This document shows positions 1-13,000 of a stretch of DNA of 64,000 nucleotides, piece after piece. Both the position numbers and the translations under genes were made by a program. The first letter of the stretch is position 1. Each line of letters begins with the position of its first letter. The notes under the pieces were generated by a model. It had not been told where the DNA came from and made no database searches. It saw nothing but the letters and a program-made list of their open reading frames with translations. The stretch is from Siderastrea siderea (Eukaryota > Cnidaria > Anthozoa > Scleractinia > Rhizangiidae), in assembly GCA_964030785.1 (NCBI GenBank), contig OZ034978.1, positions 8,695,453 through 8,759,452 on the forward strand, written 5' to 3'.

Positions 1-190
1 GGGAAAACACAACGCAACGAAAGAGAACTAAATACGACAATCAAAACAAAACACATACAATGGATGACAACACAACGCAACGCAACGCAACACAACCGGT
101 CCACACAACACACAGCACACACAACACAACGCAACGCAACACAACAGAACAACACGACATGACAAAACTCCACACAGCTATACAAAGGAC
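1..190. repeat. CAACGCAACA-type low-complexity array
   Basis: Short imperfect units of the form acaacgca / acaacaca recur through this stretch, interrupted by other A/C-rich sequence. It reads as a degenerate pentamer-to-decamer satellite that runs off the left edge. No coding potential beyond compositional reading frames is seen. From 191 to 553 I see only A/T-rich sequence with no recognisable feature. Confidence 0.65.
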
Positions 191-551
191 GGTCGAGCTT
201 GGTCGACCTCAACCAAAAAATTCACGGAAAATACTGGTCAAAAAACACTGCAGGTATATCACTTATTCAGGCCATTAAAAAATCATGTTAACTGATCAGA
301 AATGAACGTAGCAACACAGAGATGATATCACTGACAAAAAAAGAATAAGAATTAGAGTGATATACTGCCAATTACAAGATATTTTGGTGGCTTGACTCTA
401 AGTGTTTGCTTGCAACATGCAAACTGGTAGCCCACAGACAGTCCAAGCAATTAGTGTGTGAGTCACAACAGATTTCAAGCTTAGTTCGTTGTAGTAGAAA
501 ATCTAGATTGGTTCAAAGCAAAAACATTTGTCTTCAACTAACTGCCTCTTC

Positions 552-553
<2 letters not shown>

Positions 554-635
<82 letters not shown>
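554..635. repeat. (ATT)n microsatellite
   Basis: About 27 almost uninterrupted TAT/ATT units. Such tracts often mark the A/T tail of a retroposed copy, but no retroelement body is recognised beside it. From 636 to about 1660 I see no gene or repeat with support. Confidence 0.9.
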
Positions 636-1660
636 CATTTGTCCTGCCCACTTTAGGGTTTATAAATGTAATTTTGTTGCATTTTCAGATAGAATTTTTA
701 TAGTATTATGTCGAATTGTGGCCAATATTGTGTAATAAATTGACTTATAAATTAATGGTCCAACAGTGACAGAAAAAAAATAAATGCAAATCCTATGACA
801 AAAAGCTTTCTTACTTTTACTTTATTGTCTCTGTTTGTCTTGGCCAGTCTTAAAGCATTTTTTATCATTTTTGTCACTTGCAGCTCAAGACATTATTGCA
901 TGACAAATGGTCTCCAGACTAATTTTTTGCCCATAACACAACCACACAAATGTCATTTTGTGTTGGACAAAGGAATCAAAATCAGTCTAATGCTCCATCA
1001 TGCTAAATTCTGGCCGATCATTCCATGGATGACAGATCATGTCACATTGAGTTGGGCAAAGGAGGTAAAATCAGTCTCACTCTATCACACTGGATCCTGA
1101 CTGTATTATCGATCAGATACTGGTAACGCACAGCACGACAACTGAGTGTCTTAGCTTGAAAACTAAGACCCCTGAGACCCCCAAACCTCAAAAACAAAGA
1201 CCCCTCAACAATTAACTCCATTGAAAGAACAAAGGTACCAGAGAAAGTGTTACTTGTCTCAATGGATGTTACACGCCTATACAAATAAAATATAACTCCC
1301 ATCCCCATGCCACTACTTGATTGAGCACTAAGGCGTATCCTACAGGCATACTTTTTCCAATTTAATGGAAAAACTATCTACAGACACACAGTGCACCACC
1401 ATGTGGGTACTAAAATGGCAGTCGCCTTTGCCAATTTTCATGTCGAAAGTTGAAACAGATATCCTTAGCCAAAGCATCATAAAACCGCCCAATTTTGGAA
1501 ACGTTTCATACATGACGTTTTTTTTCACTCGTCTGGGACGTTAGCAGAGAGGAAATAACTAAGGTCATTGAGCAAGCAAATAAACACTACCCTTCAATCA
1601 AATTTACGGCTGAATATCTGAAACAGAACGATGTTCTTGGATACTAATGTCCCGGCCTGG

Positions 1661-1815
1661 GTAATCAATAAAAATCGATATCGGAAAACTGTTCGATAAA
1701 TCGGTAACTATCGATATCAATTACGTAAACGTTATCAGTTGTATCGATAAATCAATAAAATTCGATACTCACAACTCTTCTGGTAATTACTGTTATCGAT
1801 GTTTTCGATGGATGT
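1661..1815. repeat. TCGATA-rich stretch
   Basis: The hexamer TCGATA/TATCGA and near variants (atcgat, cgataa) recur roughly ten times in 150 bp on both strands, so the segment could pair with itself. It may be the remnant of a short inverted-repeat element; no clear termini or target duplication are visible. From 1816 to 2892 no supported feature is seen apart from a weak possible exon noted with the HEPN gene. Confidence 0.35.
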
Positions 1816-2892
1816 CGATCGTACATGTCTTTAATTTCTGGCATTGATTTTGTTAAAAAAAAAAACGTTTAATCGCAGTAAATTGATTGCGGTGTCTTCG
1901 TTCACAAGTAAAACGGTATTTGTATTTCAGTAAATGTGGTTTATTAAGCTGACACAATAACTGTGCTATATCGACCCGAGTATCTGCGAAAGTGACATCT
2001 CGGCTATCTACCTATAAGCAACCACCAAGGAAAACGTTTTGAGTGGAAGTGCCGGCAATCTTTTGTTTAACCCGATATTAGAAACAAAAGAGAAAACATG
2101 GACAAGGTTGCTACATGCTCAAAACCACAGTTTATTTCAATTAAAATCATTTCGTGGGTCCTTTGTTTTTGCCTTCTGGCACAAGCAACTGGACACCAAA
2201 ACAAGAGTTTTTCATGCTTTGGTGAGGAGCAAAAACAAGCCAACAAAGGGAACTTCTGGTTGACGTCCCTGGCTCACGAACGTGTATCCTTAGGTTTCAT
2301 GTTTTCTATTGTTCCCGATAAGAATTCAAAATGCTTCGGTTGTTTTGTTTGATATAGAGACATTACTTGTTTTAATGTCAGGCTATAAATTTTTGTATGC
2401 ATTGCCACTGCCCTTCTTTGATAGCAGATTTTAACACTTCATAAACTGGACAGGTATTTCTTAAACCAGAAAATTGAATTTAAAGATCTGATATGGTTAT
2501 CGCCACATTTTGCAACTGAAAATAACAGAGAATACTGTCCTAACCTGGACGATTTCTTGGGAATGGTACAATGAGTACAATGTGTTTTATGTACTATGGA
2601 CACATTATTGCTCTAATACATCTGTCTTGAATAGTTAATGTAAAAACATTACAATAGAAATTTTCAATTTATTAGATTATCTACCCTGTAACAATTAACT
2701 TCATTTCTTTAAATTCAGACTAATGTTGGTGAAAACATGTTCCATCGCTTCTAAAATACACCTGCTAAGCAATAAAATATACTACACAATGTTTCATGTG
2801 GTGTATAAAATATAAATGAAGTGTAGATGTGTGACTCAAATCAGCGTGTTAAGAAAAATTTAGTAAACAAAATCCAGTTCTAGAAGCTATAC

Positions 2893-5800
2893 CTTTCTGT
2901 GATCCATCCAATGAATAAATACCACTTGACTCAGACACTGGACTTTTGCCCTTCTGTTAAGCACAAAAATGTTGCAAAATCCATTAATACAGTCCTTGAT
3001 GACAATAATTTAGCCACTTTTTTGTACTGAGAGCAAAGCTGCATTTAAGCTGAATAACAAATGGCAATTATTATGATTAGCAAAAAACTTAAAATATTTA
3101 ATACTTTACCTTGGTTTAAAAGGAGAAAGTAATCAATTGGTGTCAACAATCTAGAGTAAAATCTCTTTGGGGACATTTTCAGCTTTTTACAGAAGCTTAC
3201 TAATTATTTGCTTTCCCATTTTAAGTCCCAAACAGGCAATATTTTGGTGCTCAGGAATTGGGAGAATTGAACAAAGAACTTCAAAATAAACAACAATGTA
3301 ATGGCATGCAAACAAGCAGAGAAAATTATCATGCAGAAAATTATCTACGGTTTGCATGATTTTGATCTGCACAACCCATTACCCATGTTAGCATAATCTA
3401 TAACTAGTACAAAATACGATCTCCCACTTGCCGTGAGAGACTGCTGCATAGAGCTCTATGCCAGTGATCACGATACACTTGTTGTTTTGCTAGCTGGTGA
3501 ACAATCTCAAGGAGTGCAAGGTCCAGGCGAAACACCATTTCAAGTGCTATTCTCCATTCTAGCGTTATGTGTACAGTTTCTGTGTCTCTTTGATCTCAGT
3601 GTTCTCCAAATACTGTTACATGTATATCTTCTATTAGTTGTTTAACTTTATTTATTGTTTGTTAATTAAGTCAAGACTCTGTTTAAACTAGCAGATGAAT
3701 ACTGCTAAATCGGATGTTCCTGTATAGATATTGAAATACACAAGTACTTTAATTAGCATTTATCAGCTTAACAGCATAAACAGCTGCTTCCCTCCCTAGC
3801 CTTGCATGTTCTTACATGTAAAAAAAAAAGGTCTGAAAGAGCTTAGATTCAAACGGCTTGATTAGTATAGGTGTTTCTCAAAAGTTCAAATGTATCTCAA
3901 TTATATTTAACTAGTAAGAAAACTTAGTTGTTCTTTTCTGAATTTTGATTCCTTCAGTGACTGCATGGCAAATATTGTGGAATTACTCTCTGGTAAAGTC
4001 CAAGGAGACATTTAGCTCAGACAATTCAAGGTGCTTAACTTTTATCATTAAGGTGACTCAGAATTTCATCACTAATTATCACAGCATTGCATACTTAGTC
4101 AATTAAAAGGGTTTTACCTCTGTTTGAGGGTCTTCACAATTTGCCACAGAGGCACATGTATTGCACAAGCTTGCTGCTGAGGTACTGCAAGAGCTTCTTC
4201 CTGGCATTCCTTAAGAGAACCAAAGACATGAGATTTTGTATTCATCATAATGTGCTCTGATCTGCAGTAACTAGTACATGTCAAATTACATAATTATGTA
4301 ACCCAATGAGTTTAAAATTAGGGGGGTAATGGAGGGAGGGGTCTGAAAGTGATGACAAATTAAATGGTGTGAGGGCAGACTATGTACCCATGGGCCACAC
4401 ACAAGCTGATGCTTCCCATAAAATGATGCATCCACATTTTCTTGGATTTGTGTCAGATTTCTATGAAACTTCACATTTTTCTAAATTCAGCATGGTGATT
4501 CTACATGCAATCGGTTTTTTTTTTCATTTTAAAATCTCATGCTAACTTATAATTACAATATAATTAATAAATATCTTATCATTAAAGTGCTACTACGATG
4601 AAAATTTTTTGTTTTGTTTTCAACTTTTTCAAACTTCAAGGTGTTCAATAGATGCCATATTATATGAATCGCGATAAATTAGATCGATATATGCTTACAC
4701 GGCCCAGGAATATATGTCCGAAAACCGCGGTAAACACGTCCGCCATTACTCAGTTCGCAAAAGAGAAGCCCGCGAATTTCATGGAAGCGGTCTTAGCTCT
4801 AACCACGTGAATTTTGCTCGTGACGTAGAAGTCTCAACCATCGCCACAACAAAGGCCTGAGAAGAGTATAATGAAGAGTCGAAAATAGAGAGCCAAACAT
4901 TACATTATATGAATGTGTTTTCCGTCGAATTTGTCGTCCAGTTCTTTTGAGAGCGATTAAGAACAAAGTTTTCTTTGGCGAAGTCGGCGAACTCGCAGAA
5001 GTCGCGCCATACGATGACAGTTTAGAGCCTCTCGCTACCGAAGAGGAAGCCGTCTCACAATGCGAGAATTGATCAAGAAGCCGAACAAATATCCCAGTTA
5101 TCCCAAATCACAAACACTGAAATCCTTCCGATAATACAACAAATTTAACTGTTTCACATGTCTGTCGTGTTGGGGTCTGTCAGCTGTTTCTTACTATTGC
5201 TTTTATTTCTTGCCGATACGGGTTAATTTGTTGTTGTTATGTTCACAGATTTGTTGCAGTATCCTGAATTGTAGTTAGAAAGATTCTACATCTAAAAATA
5301 ACAAATCCTATAATAATAAGCTCTCTCTTCTATAAGAAAAGCCCACATAATGCTACATGAAAGGTTTTTAATTCATATAGAGAGCCTTGAGCCCAACATA
5401 CATTCAGAATTTTAAAGATGAGACAAAAGGTCGAGGAAATTAAATTCACGTATTAAAACGAAGTGATGTTGCGAATCGCCCGTGTAATTGTGCGAACACG
5501 GTAATCTTACTACCTAGTAAACAAGCAAATGCGAATTTATAGAGATAAACTCTGATTTACCATCAGAAGTCTACGTATAAACTGGAATACGCCGTCACAT
5601 CAAAAGCGTTACTAAGAGAAGTGGCTACCCCGAACGGCGGTGATAGGCTCAAGAAATTATAGACTTTGGGAGCTCGCTACGCCGTACGTCAAGAGAAATT
5701 AATTGAAGTATAAACGAGATATTAGGAGCTGGCTACGCGGTACGCGGAGAGAGATAAATTGAACTGTACGAGGGATGTTAGAAGCTGGCTACGCAGTAAA

Positions 5801-6959
5801 AAGAACAAGCAATACACAGTAAGGTTTGTTATGGTCGATTAAGCTCCGTTGTTGATGTTTTCACGTTATCTGTGGCCGAATAATTCAAAGAAATTTTGCG
5901 TAATATTTTCGTTTATAGAACGAGGAATACACGGTGATGTTCTATTTTAGTCCACTAGTTTATAGGAACTTCAAATAATATTCTTTTAGCGGACGTTTAA
6001 GTGGTGAACGTTTATAGTACGCGGAATACACGGTAATGTTTTCCTATTTTCTACTTACCGCGTACCGCGTAGCCAAGTTAAATAAAAATAGTTTCTGCGT
6101 ATCGCGGAGCCGGCTTGGCGGCGACACAGAAAATAGTTCATGCGAAGGGGCACATATTATGCAGTTAAGCCGAAATCTGTTGGGAATTATACATGTATAT
6201 GCACAAGACAACCGAGCGAAGTATCTCTTAGTTATGTGAGGAAATGTGTATCTTACCGTACATGTGATGTTAGCACAAACGGCAAATAAATATTCGCCCA
6301 CCATTCGACGATCCCGCTCAGAATTATGATTGCTGTTTTTGTTCCTGATGGCTGGAACTGATCCTGGTTTTAAATATTTCCTTGTGCCTTTCTCATCAAA
6401 TGCTTGAGTAAAACATTCAGTCGTAAAATGCAGAGAGCAAACAGCTGGGTGTCCAACAGGATTGAAGACCTTCCGGTGAACACAAACGAAGCTTTTCCGC
6501 TTAAAATAAACGTACCCACTCGTCGGTGAACTGTGAATGGAAATTTCCGATTCATCGATGCTTTCTTTGCCGTAATCTTCAACAAAAGAGCGCCGACCAC
6601 GCGTACTTCAGCTCAAAATCGAAGAAATGAATCTTGCGAACCCTCACACCTCTCCAAATGCATAAGAAAGTAGCCACGTTTGTTTTGTGTTGAGACTTCT
6701 ACGTCACTTCCTCTCTGGGCCAACTCGGCCCAACTCGTCCCGGTCATTTTTGAATTGAGTAATGGCGGCAAGCCGAACTCGAAAATTACAGTTAAAATAA
6801 TCGGACTTCCCGTACGAATTTCGACTTAAGACTTTGCACGGTGAGTAATATGTACTTATATTTTCGAAATATGGAGAGAACAAAAAATTTATATTTTTGA
6901 TCATAGTAGCACTTTAACTGACAACATAACTTACAATAAAAATACTTACAATATAAATA

Positions 6960-7038
<79 letters not shown>

Positions 7039-10000
7039 TGTGTAATGCTTTATTTCAGTGTTCCTACCTGGAATAAAATTTGAAAACGACTACTGAATGA
7101 TTGATTCATTAACTCAATGATTCAATAATCCACTTTTCAAAGAAAGAATGAAATACTACAAATGAAACTCAATCCGATAACCCAATATTGATTGGATAAA
7201 TGCATGACATCATGCCTCAAGAACGTGGGAATTTAGCAGGTATTCCTAAACCGTTATCCAACTGTCAATTCTGACTTTTACATTTTTCTCTTTTCTCTCC
7301 ACTTCCAGCTTTTTGAAACAAATCAGAAGGTTTTAAGCATTTTGATTGAAAGGAGTTGACCACATTAGGAAAACAGAAACTAGTACAGATTAAACAAGGT
7401 GAAAATTCACTGGGACAGGCTTATGCAAATCGGGAAACCTGTCAAATTCCAACCTGCCTGTCGCATGAATTTATCAAATCAAAAATCGAGTATTGCATCG
7501 AGTTTCGCTTTGAATATTTCATTCCTTGTTTGAAAAGCAGATTATTGAAACCAATAATGAAATCAATGTTGCAATAATCAACTTCAAATTTCATTCCAGG
7601 TAGGAACGCTTGACATGGTTCACTATAAGGGGAACGAACTTTCAACTAGTAAATGGATGAATAATGCACTTAAAATCTTACCTATGACGTCTTTCTCTAA
7701 GCCTTCTACTTGGGTTACCAGAACACTCTGCTTCTTTTCGATTCTATCAAGTCGTTCATCGTGTTGATCTAATCTGGCTCTTTTACAAGGTTCCTGATAT
7801 TCCAGGGAAAAGCATCTTTTTTCTAGAGAAACTAGTTTATCCTGTGTAGCTGACTGTTGCTCTTCAACTCTCTTGATGGAGCCTTTGATGAGTTGCTCCA
7901 AATCTTTTGGCACCAAAGAGAAAAGATTCTGACCTACGGTACAAAGCTGGCAGGCTGTGAGAAAAAAAGGATTGCATTACCATACTTTCCTGAATAATGC
8001 CAGGGGCATTTAGGTACTAGAAGCTGAGTTGCTTTGGCCAGCAGTTGATTAATTAAAAATTCACCTACTCTAAGCCAAGGTATACAAAAATTCCTTGAAC
8101 ACATTTCAGTAAACATAACAAGTGAAAACTACATGCAAAAAACATCATGCACACCTTTAAGAATTAAGCAAAACAATACAGTGGAATCCTGATTTTTCGA
8201 ATACTCGATTATTCGAAACTCCCGATTCTCCGAACCAAAATTCGTTTCCCTTGGATTTGCTTCAATCAAACACTGTAATTTTACCCCCGATTTTTCGAAA
8301 CTCCCAATATTTCGAACTATTTCTTTCTTCCCTTGAAAAATTCTCATTCGATTTCTCGAACTTTGAAAACTCTGGAACCAACAAAACCAGTTTTAGCCAC
8401 ATACACACCTGAATGCAATTAACAAGTTCTGGAGAAGGTGTTTTCTTGCATTTTTTATGACAAAGGAAGTGACAAATCTGTCATTGAAGTCATAAGAAAC
8501 TGCAACGCCTTTGTTACACAATCGAGGGTCTTGAATTACTGTACCTGATCAAAGTTCCTTCGTTTACTTGCATTTTTCAAGGTCTTGCCGTAGCACATTA
8601 ACAAATTTTGCTGTTCCTTTGAACTGTGGAGTATAGGGTACTTTTTTCTGATAGAGTAAGGGAAAGGAAATGCAGTCTAGAGTCCGCGCAAAATTACAGA
8701 CACATGTATCAATACAGTACTGATTTTTGTTCCGCCAAAATTGGCTTAAATCCTTAAATTTTCATTTTGTTTTAAATGCACGTTTTGTTGGTAAATAAAG
8801 ATGGTTCACACATTAACAAGAGTGATATACCGTTGTTGTCTGCCTTCTTGGTTCTTATAAAACCAAACCACGGTAAAATAGGTCTGATTTGATGCCACCT
8901 TCGATTTTTCGAACTCCCGATTTCTCGAACCAATTTCCATTTCCCTTGGAGGTTCCAAAAATCGGAATTCCACTGTATTATCTGGAATATATCAAGAAAG
9001 GCAAACACCTGAGATCAAGTCTTTGACTGAGATATTAAAGCAAAAAAAGCTCTTATTTTATAATAAATATATTTTGCTGTTATACACTTGTTTTACTTAT
9101 TAGTTTGTATTAGTCAATAAAAGTGCCTTGTGAAAAGTAAGTTGATTTGATCGATTGTTTGATCCAGATTTCTAAAATTAATTTTGTAATTTTAATACCT
9201 AATCGTACCTTTTTGGTACGCTTCGGCGGCATATCAGGCGAGTTTGGTCGAGCCATGGTTCGTATTTTGGCGAGACGCAGTCGAGCCAAAATACCCATAT
9301 GCTGCCGAAACGTACCAAAAAAGGTGCGATTAGGTATTTACCGTACTCAAATTCGTCCTAAGACCCGGCGTGTTTTTTTTTTTTCAGTTACCGTGATCAG
9401 TCAGGCGTTGTAGAGCGACACGTATTTACACTTTTCTGGTCGTCAATACTCTTCTCTAACTCCTCATCTGCCATTTTATTTAATTCTTTTGTTGGGAGTT
9501 TTATTTTCTGAATCTTGGAAGTCCAAGTTAAGAAAGAAATTTGGAAAATCCGGCTCCATTTTGAAACCAAAAAAGTTTCAGCGCTGTCCGTGAAGTTCAT
9601 GCGAGCGCCCGCCAGTGTAGCCTCTTCCAATTTTGGCGCGAAATTGTATTTTTTCCCCTCTCTTACCGTTAAACAAATTACTTTCTCGTTTAACAAATGT
9701 AATAGTTTTACGTTTCGTTGTATTTCTGTTGTAAATTTCGCCTCTAAAGTCTGCAAAAAAAATGCAAGTTTCACAAACTGTCCATGATATCGTAGGATAT
9801 CAGGTCAGTGACTTGATATCGTAGAAAATCATGACAGTAAACAAGGCTTCTGATTGGCTAATTCACAATTTGGGTACGGTAACGTTTGCAAAGCTGCTCC
9901 GCTTTTCATCAACCAGTCGCTGTGAACGCAGCTGAAGTGTCTGCAAAAATTGCATGTGTTTGCATGTACGCACGAAAATCATAGCTTTTTTTGCTTCTAA

Positions 10001-13000
10001 TATAGTATGGTCAGTTAAGGAAAAATCGTGACAAATCGCATAAAAGCATCAAATTTGGCACACATATTCTTGGGGCCATAATTATAAAACAAATTCAGAA
10101 GGGGTCCCACGTGATCTAAGCATCCCGGGGGCCGTGGAACGCAAATCTATTTTTAATAACTTGGTCACAGGACAACCAGGCTCACTAACAAATCACTAGT
10201 GGCAAAATATAATTATTTTAGGGAACTTTTTAATTTGTTTCACCAGTGAACGAAAAAAAAATGATAATAAACAGCCATTAGAGTTACTTGCCAGATTAAA
10301 TCCACATATTACGCATATTTTTCTGCTAGGAGATCTGCTCATGAACCTGGGTACCCTGTGGTCAAATAGATTAATGGCCATTGTGTGGACAACACAAATA
10401 AGCCAGATTAAGGGAAAACTAAGCTTATCCCAAACCAGTCAAGAAGCTTAAATATTAGTTCAAGCTGTCTTTTGACAAGACATATCTGGGAGAGAAATTT
10501 CTTATTTAATTAAATGAGTGTTATAAATAAACCAATGCTGTCCGACGTTTCAATGGTTCTACCATCATTATCAAGGCAAATTAGTGACTGTTTCATCATG
10601 GTTTGAATATAAATGAGTGAAAACAATAGTAGACATTTTGTTTCTTTGTGATCATGTAAATAACTTAAGTTAGTGCGGATAGAGTCAAAGTTGGTTCAAA
10701 GTTGGTTTTAGATCTTGGATAATCCGCATTGCGTGAATTAAGCAGTTGAATTCATTTGGGCATTTTTTCAGTACCAAAAAGTTGTTAATTAAATTCGGTT
10801 TTGACATTCCGTGGGTATCGTGCATGTGCTTGCTAATTGAAGAATTCAAAGAACTGTGTTCGGCAACACGTTGATGCAGGTGTCGGTTGGTATAACTGCG
10901 CTAAGTTATTTACATGATCACAAAGAAACAAAATGTCTACTATTGTTTTCACTCATTTATATTCAAACCATGATGAAACAGTCACTTTGCCTTGATAATG
11001 ATGGTAGAACCATCGAAACGTCGGACAGCATTAGTTTTAATTTTCCTACTGAAGTTTTTCAGCAAACCTCTTATTATACGATGTATAAATAAACCAACTC
11101 ATTTAATAATTCAATAATTCAATTTGTGATCACTCAGCCACGCAAACTGTGAACCTCGAGTTTGATCATTATAAGAGATAAAGGCCAAAAAAGCTCCACA
11201 ACATCAAAAGGGTCTGGAATGACCTAGCGAACTTTAGAATATTTTCCCCAAACCAGAGAAGGGGATTTTTATGGGTTAGTCTGTCTTCTCTCTAGTGTAA
11301 ATGGGAGCCTGCATAACAGGCATTATTTAAAAACGCCTGTTCTGCAGGCTGTTGTAGGTGTGAACTGCTAAAGCTGATGCAGGCTGTTGTAGGTGTGATC
11401 TGCTGACTGTTAGCTGCAGTGTTCAGCGAAAAAACAAATACATGTGATGGTTAAAAAAAATTAATGAAGCAATATAGTTTTTTGCGTTAATCCTAAAGAA
11501 CATGAAATGTCGTCAGAAAAGGCTTTGGCCTATCTGACAATAAATGTCAACACTGAAACTCTAAGATGGTGATTATTTAGATCCCTTGTTATTCTAAGGC
11601 GAAAGGTTGGGCTCGTCGTCGTATCTAGGCCTTTTCGCCTTCCATGCATTTGTGCATTGGGTGGTTCCAGAAAATATCCATACCCATACCACAGGCGGCA
11701 TCTCGGAATTCCGAAGGGGAGGGGGGTTCACGTCGACTGGAATTCCGAGGACATGGGGGGGTTCATTGGACTGGAATTCTGAAGGCATGGGGGGATTTTC
11801 AGGAGAGTAACTTCCAGTTTGGTGTAGTTAAGTCTCTTCAAAAAACTCGTCAAAAACGACTTATCTATAAGGACGATGATTCACTCGTAAACACGAGACA
11901 CGTTCAACTCAATCAACATGCCGGAGACACATTTCAATGGTCATGGTCAATAAAATGTTTATGCTAACATGACGGCTGAAAGCTGTTCACTTGCCAGTAG
12001 ATTGGTCACAAAAGCGATCGTAGGCTTTCCTTCAATTGTTTTGCTCGAATGCAATTCTGTAGATCCCAGTAAAGGGTTTTCATCATCGAGACACATGTGT
12101 AATTGTTGCGTTACATACCATGCGACGTTCATTGAAAAGGTCAGATTTCACGCATTATGCAAATTTGATGCGCTTTTGAGCAGACTACATTCACTATTTT
12201 GTACAAATTCTTTTAAAGTTGTCATTCACTTTGAATTTCAATGTAAGTTTCATTTACTATTTTAATTTAAATCGAAGGATATTAAGTGTGGGGAAAAAGT
12301 TTGATTTGTTCTCGCGCAATTTATTTGAGGCTGCAGTACAGTATGCAAATTACGTTCACTGTGAACTAAAAATACATTTGTAATTGCAGAAAAAAAAGCT
12401 TGCTATTTTACTCTAATTCTTTTCCTAACATCATAACCTTCGATTTTTGGAATAGCTTGCATTCAACAGTTTCGCTTTTGACGGCAGGTTTGAGTCTGGC
12501 AAACGCAATTATGAATTTCCAATTTCACTTCTGAAAATTTTAGCTTTGTTGTTAAAATTTTACGTCACACTCGGCACGCAAATTATTCATGGCAACCCTC
12601 GACACCAAAAATTATAGACACACGTTTAAACATTGGACCAAGCGTTGGAATGACTTCAAAGCCGTTTGAGTTTTCCAATGTTTAACAGATTATCGGTAGT
12701 GTACGTTTTGCCATGGAAGGTTACAATGTAAAATATCACTCAGTCGGCCGCTGTTTGTCATCACGCAACATTGATTGTTTGCTGTGCTCAATGTACGTTT
12801 TTTTCTTTCGGAGGGAGCGAAAGGATTAATTTCCATTTAATAAAGGTTTTTGGAATATAGAGAGGTCTTTTCAAATCAGTTGGAAGAAAAAGCGGCAATT
12901 TCTAAGGGGGATTTGAATGATTACGGAATTCCGAAGGCATGGGGGGGTAGATTCGAGGGCAAGGGGGGGGGGGTTGACCATTTTGGAATTTCCTAAGGCA

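Larger units (their letters stand above)
4586..6913 (-). mobile_element. TTAA-flanked DNA transposon encoding a THAP domain (Kolobok-like)
   Basis: The ends are inverted copies starting AGTGCTACTA and are flanked on both sides by TTAA (4582-4585 and 6914-6917). Similarity between the ends continues inward: tgacgtagaagtctcaac near 4825 is mirrored near 6690, and ccgccattactca near 4742 is mirrored near 6765. The TIRs are therefore roughly 250 bp long and divergent. On the minus strand near 6600-6257 the element encodes a THAP-like segment. TTAA duplication plus a THAP domain is a combination known for the Kolobok superfamily; piggyBac also uses TTAA but normally lacks THAP. No full transposase is visible, so this is a non-autonomous or decayed copy lying in intron 2 of the HEPN gene. 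Confidence 0.65.

Noticed and set aside
406..735. 109-codon open frame with a long poly-isoleucine run
   Set aside because: It is the translation of the (ATT)n microsatellite; flanks show no coding character.
2039..2352. Two overlapping plus-strand open frames of 74 and 84 codons
   Set aside because: No start context, splice partners or recognisable family; two frames open over the same bases argues against coding.
2545..2593. Possible fifth HEPN-gene exon (HCTHCTIPKKSS)
   Set aside because: Phase fits, but the acceptor is weak and the segment is only 49 nt; not enough to call.
3110..3182. Possible extra exon of the HEPN gene (MSPKRFYSRLLTPIDYF)
   Set aside because: Poor polypyrimidine tract, and including it breaks the phase match between the exons at 4209-4118 and 2953-2893.
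10985..11030. Hammerhead-ribozyme-like word (gatgatgg...cgaaacgtc)
   Set aside because: The conserved CUGAUGA core and stem arrangement could not be completed from the sequence.
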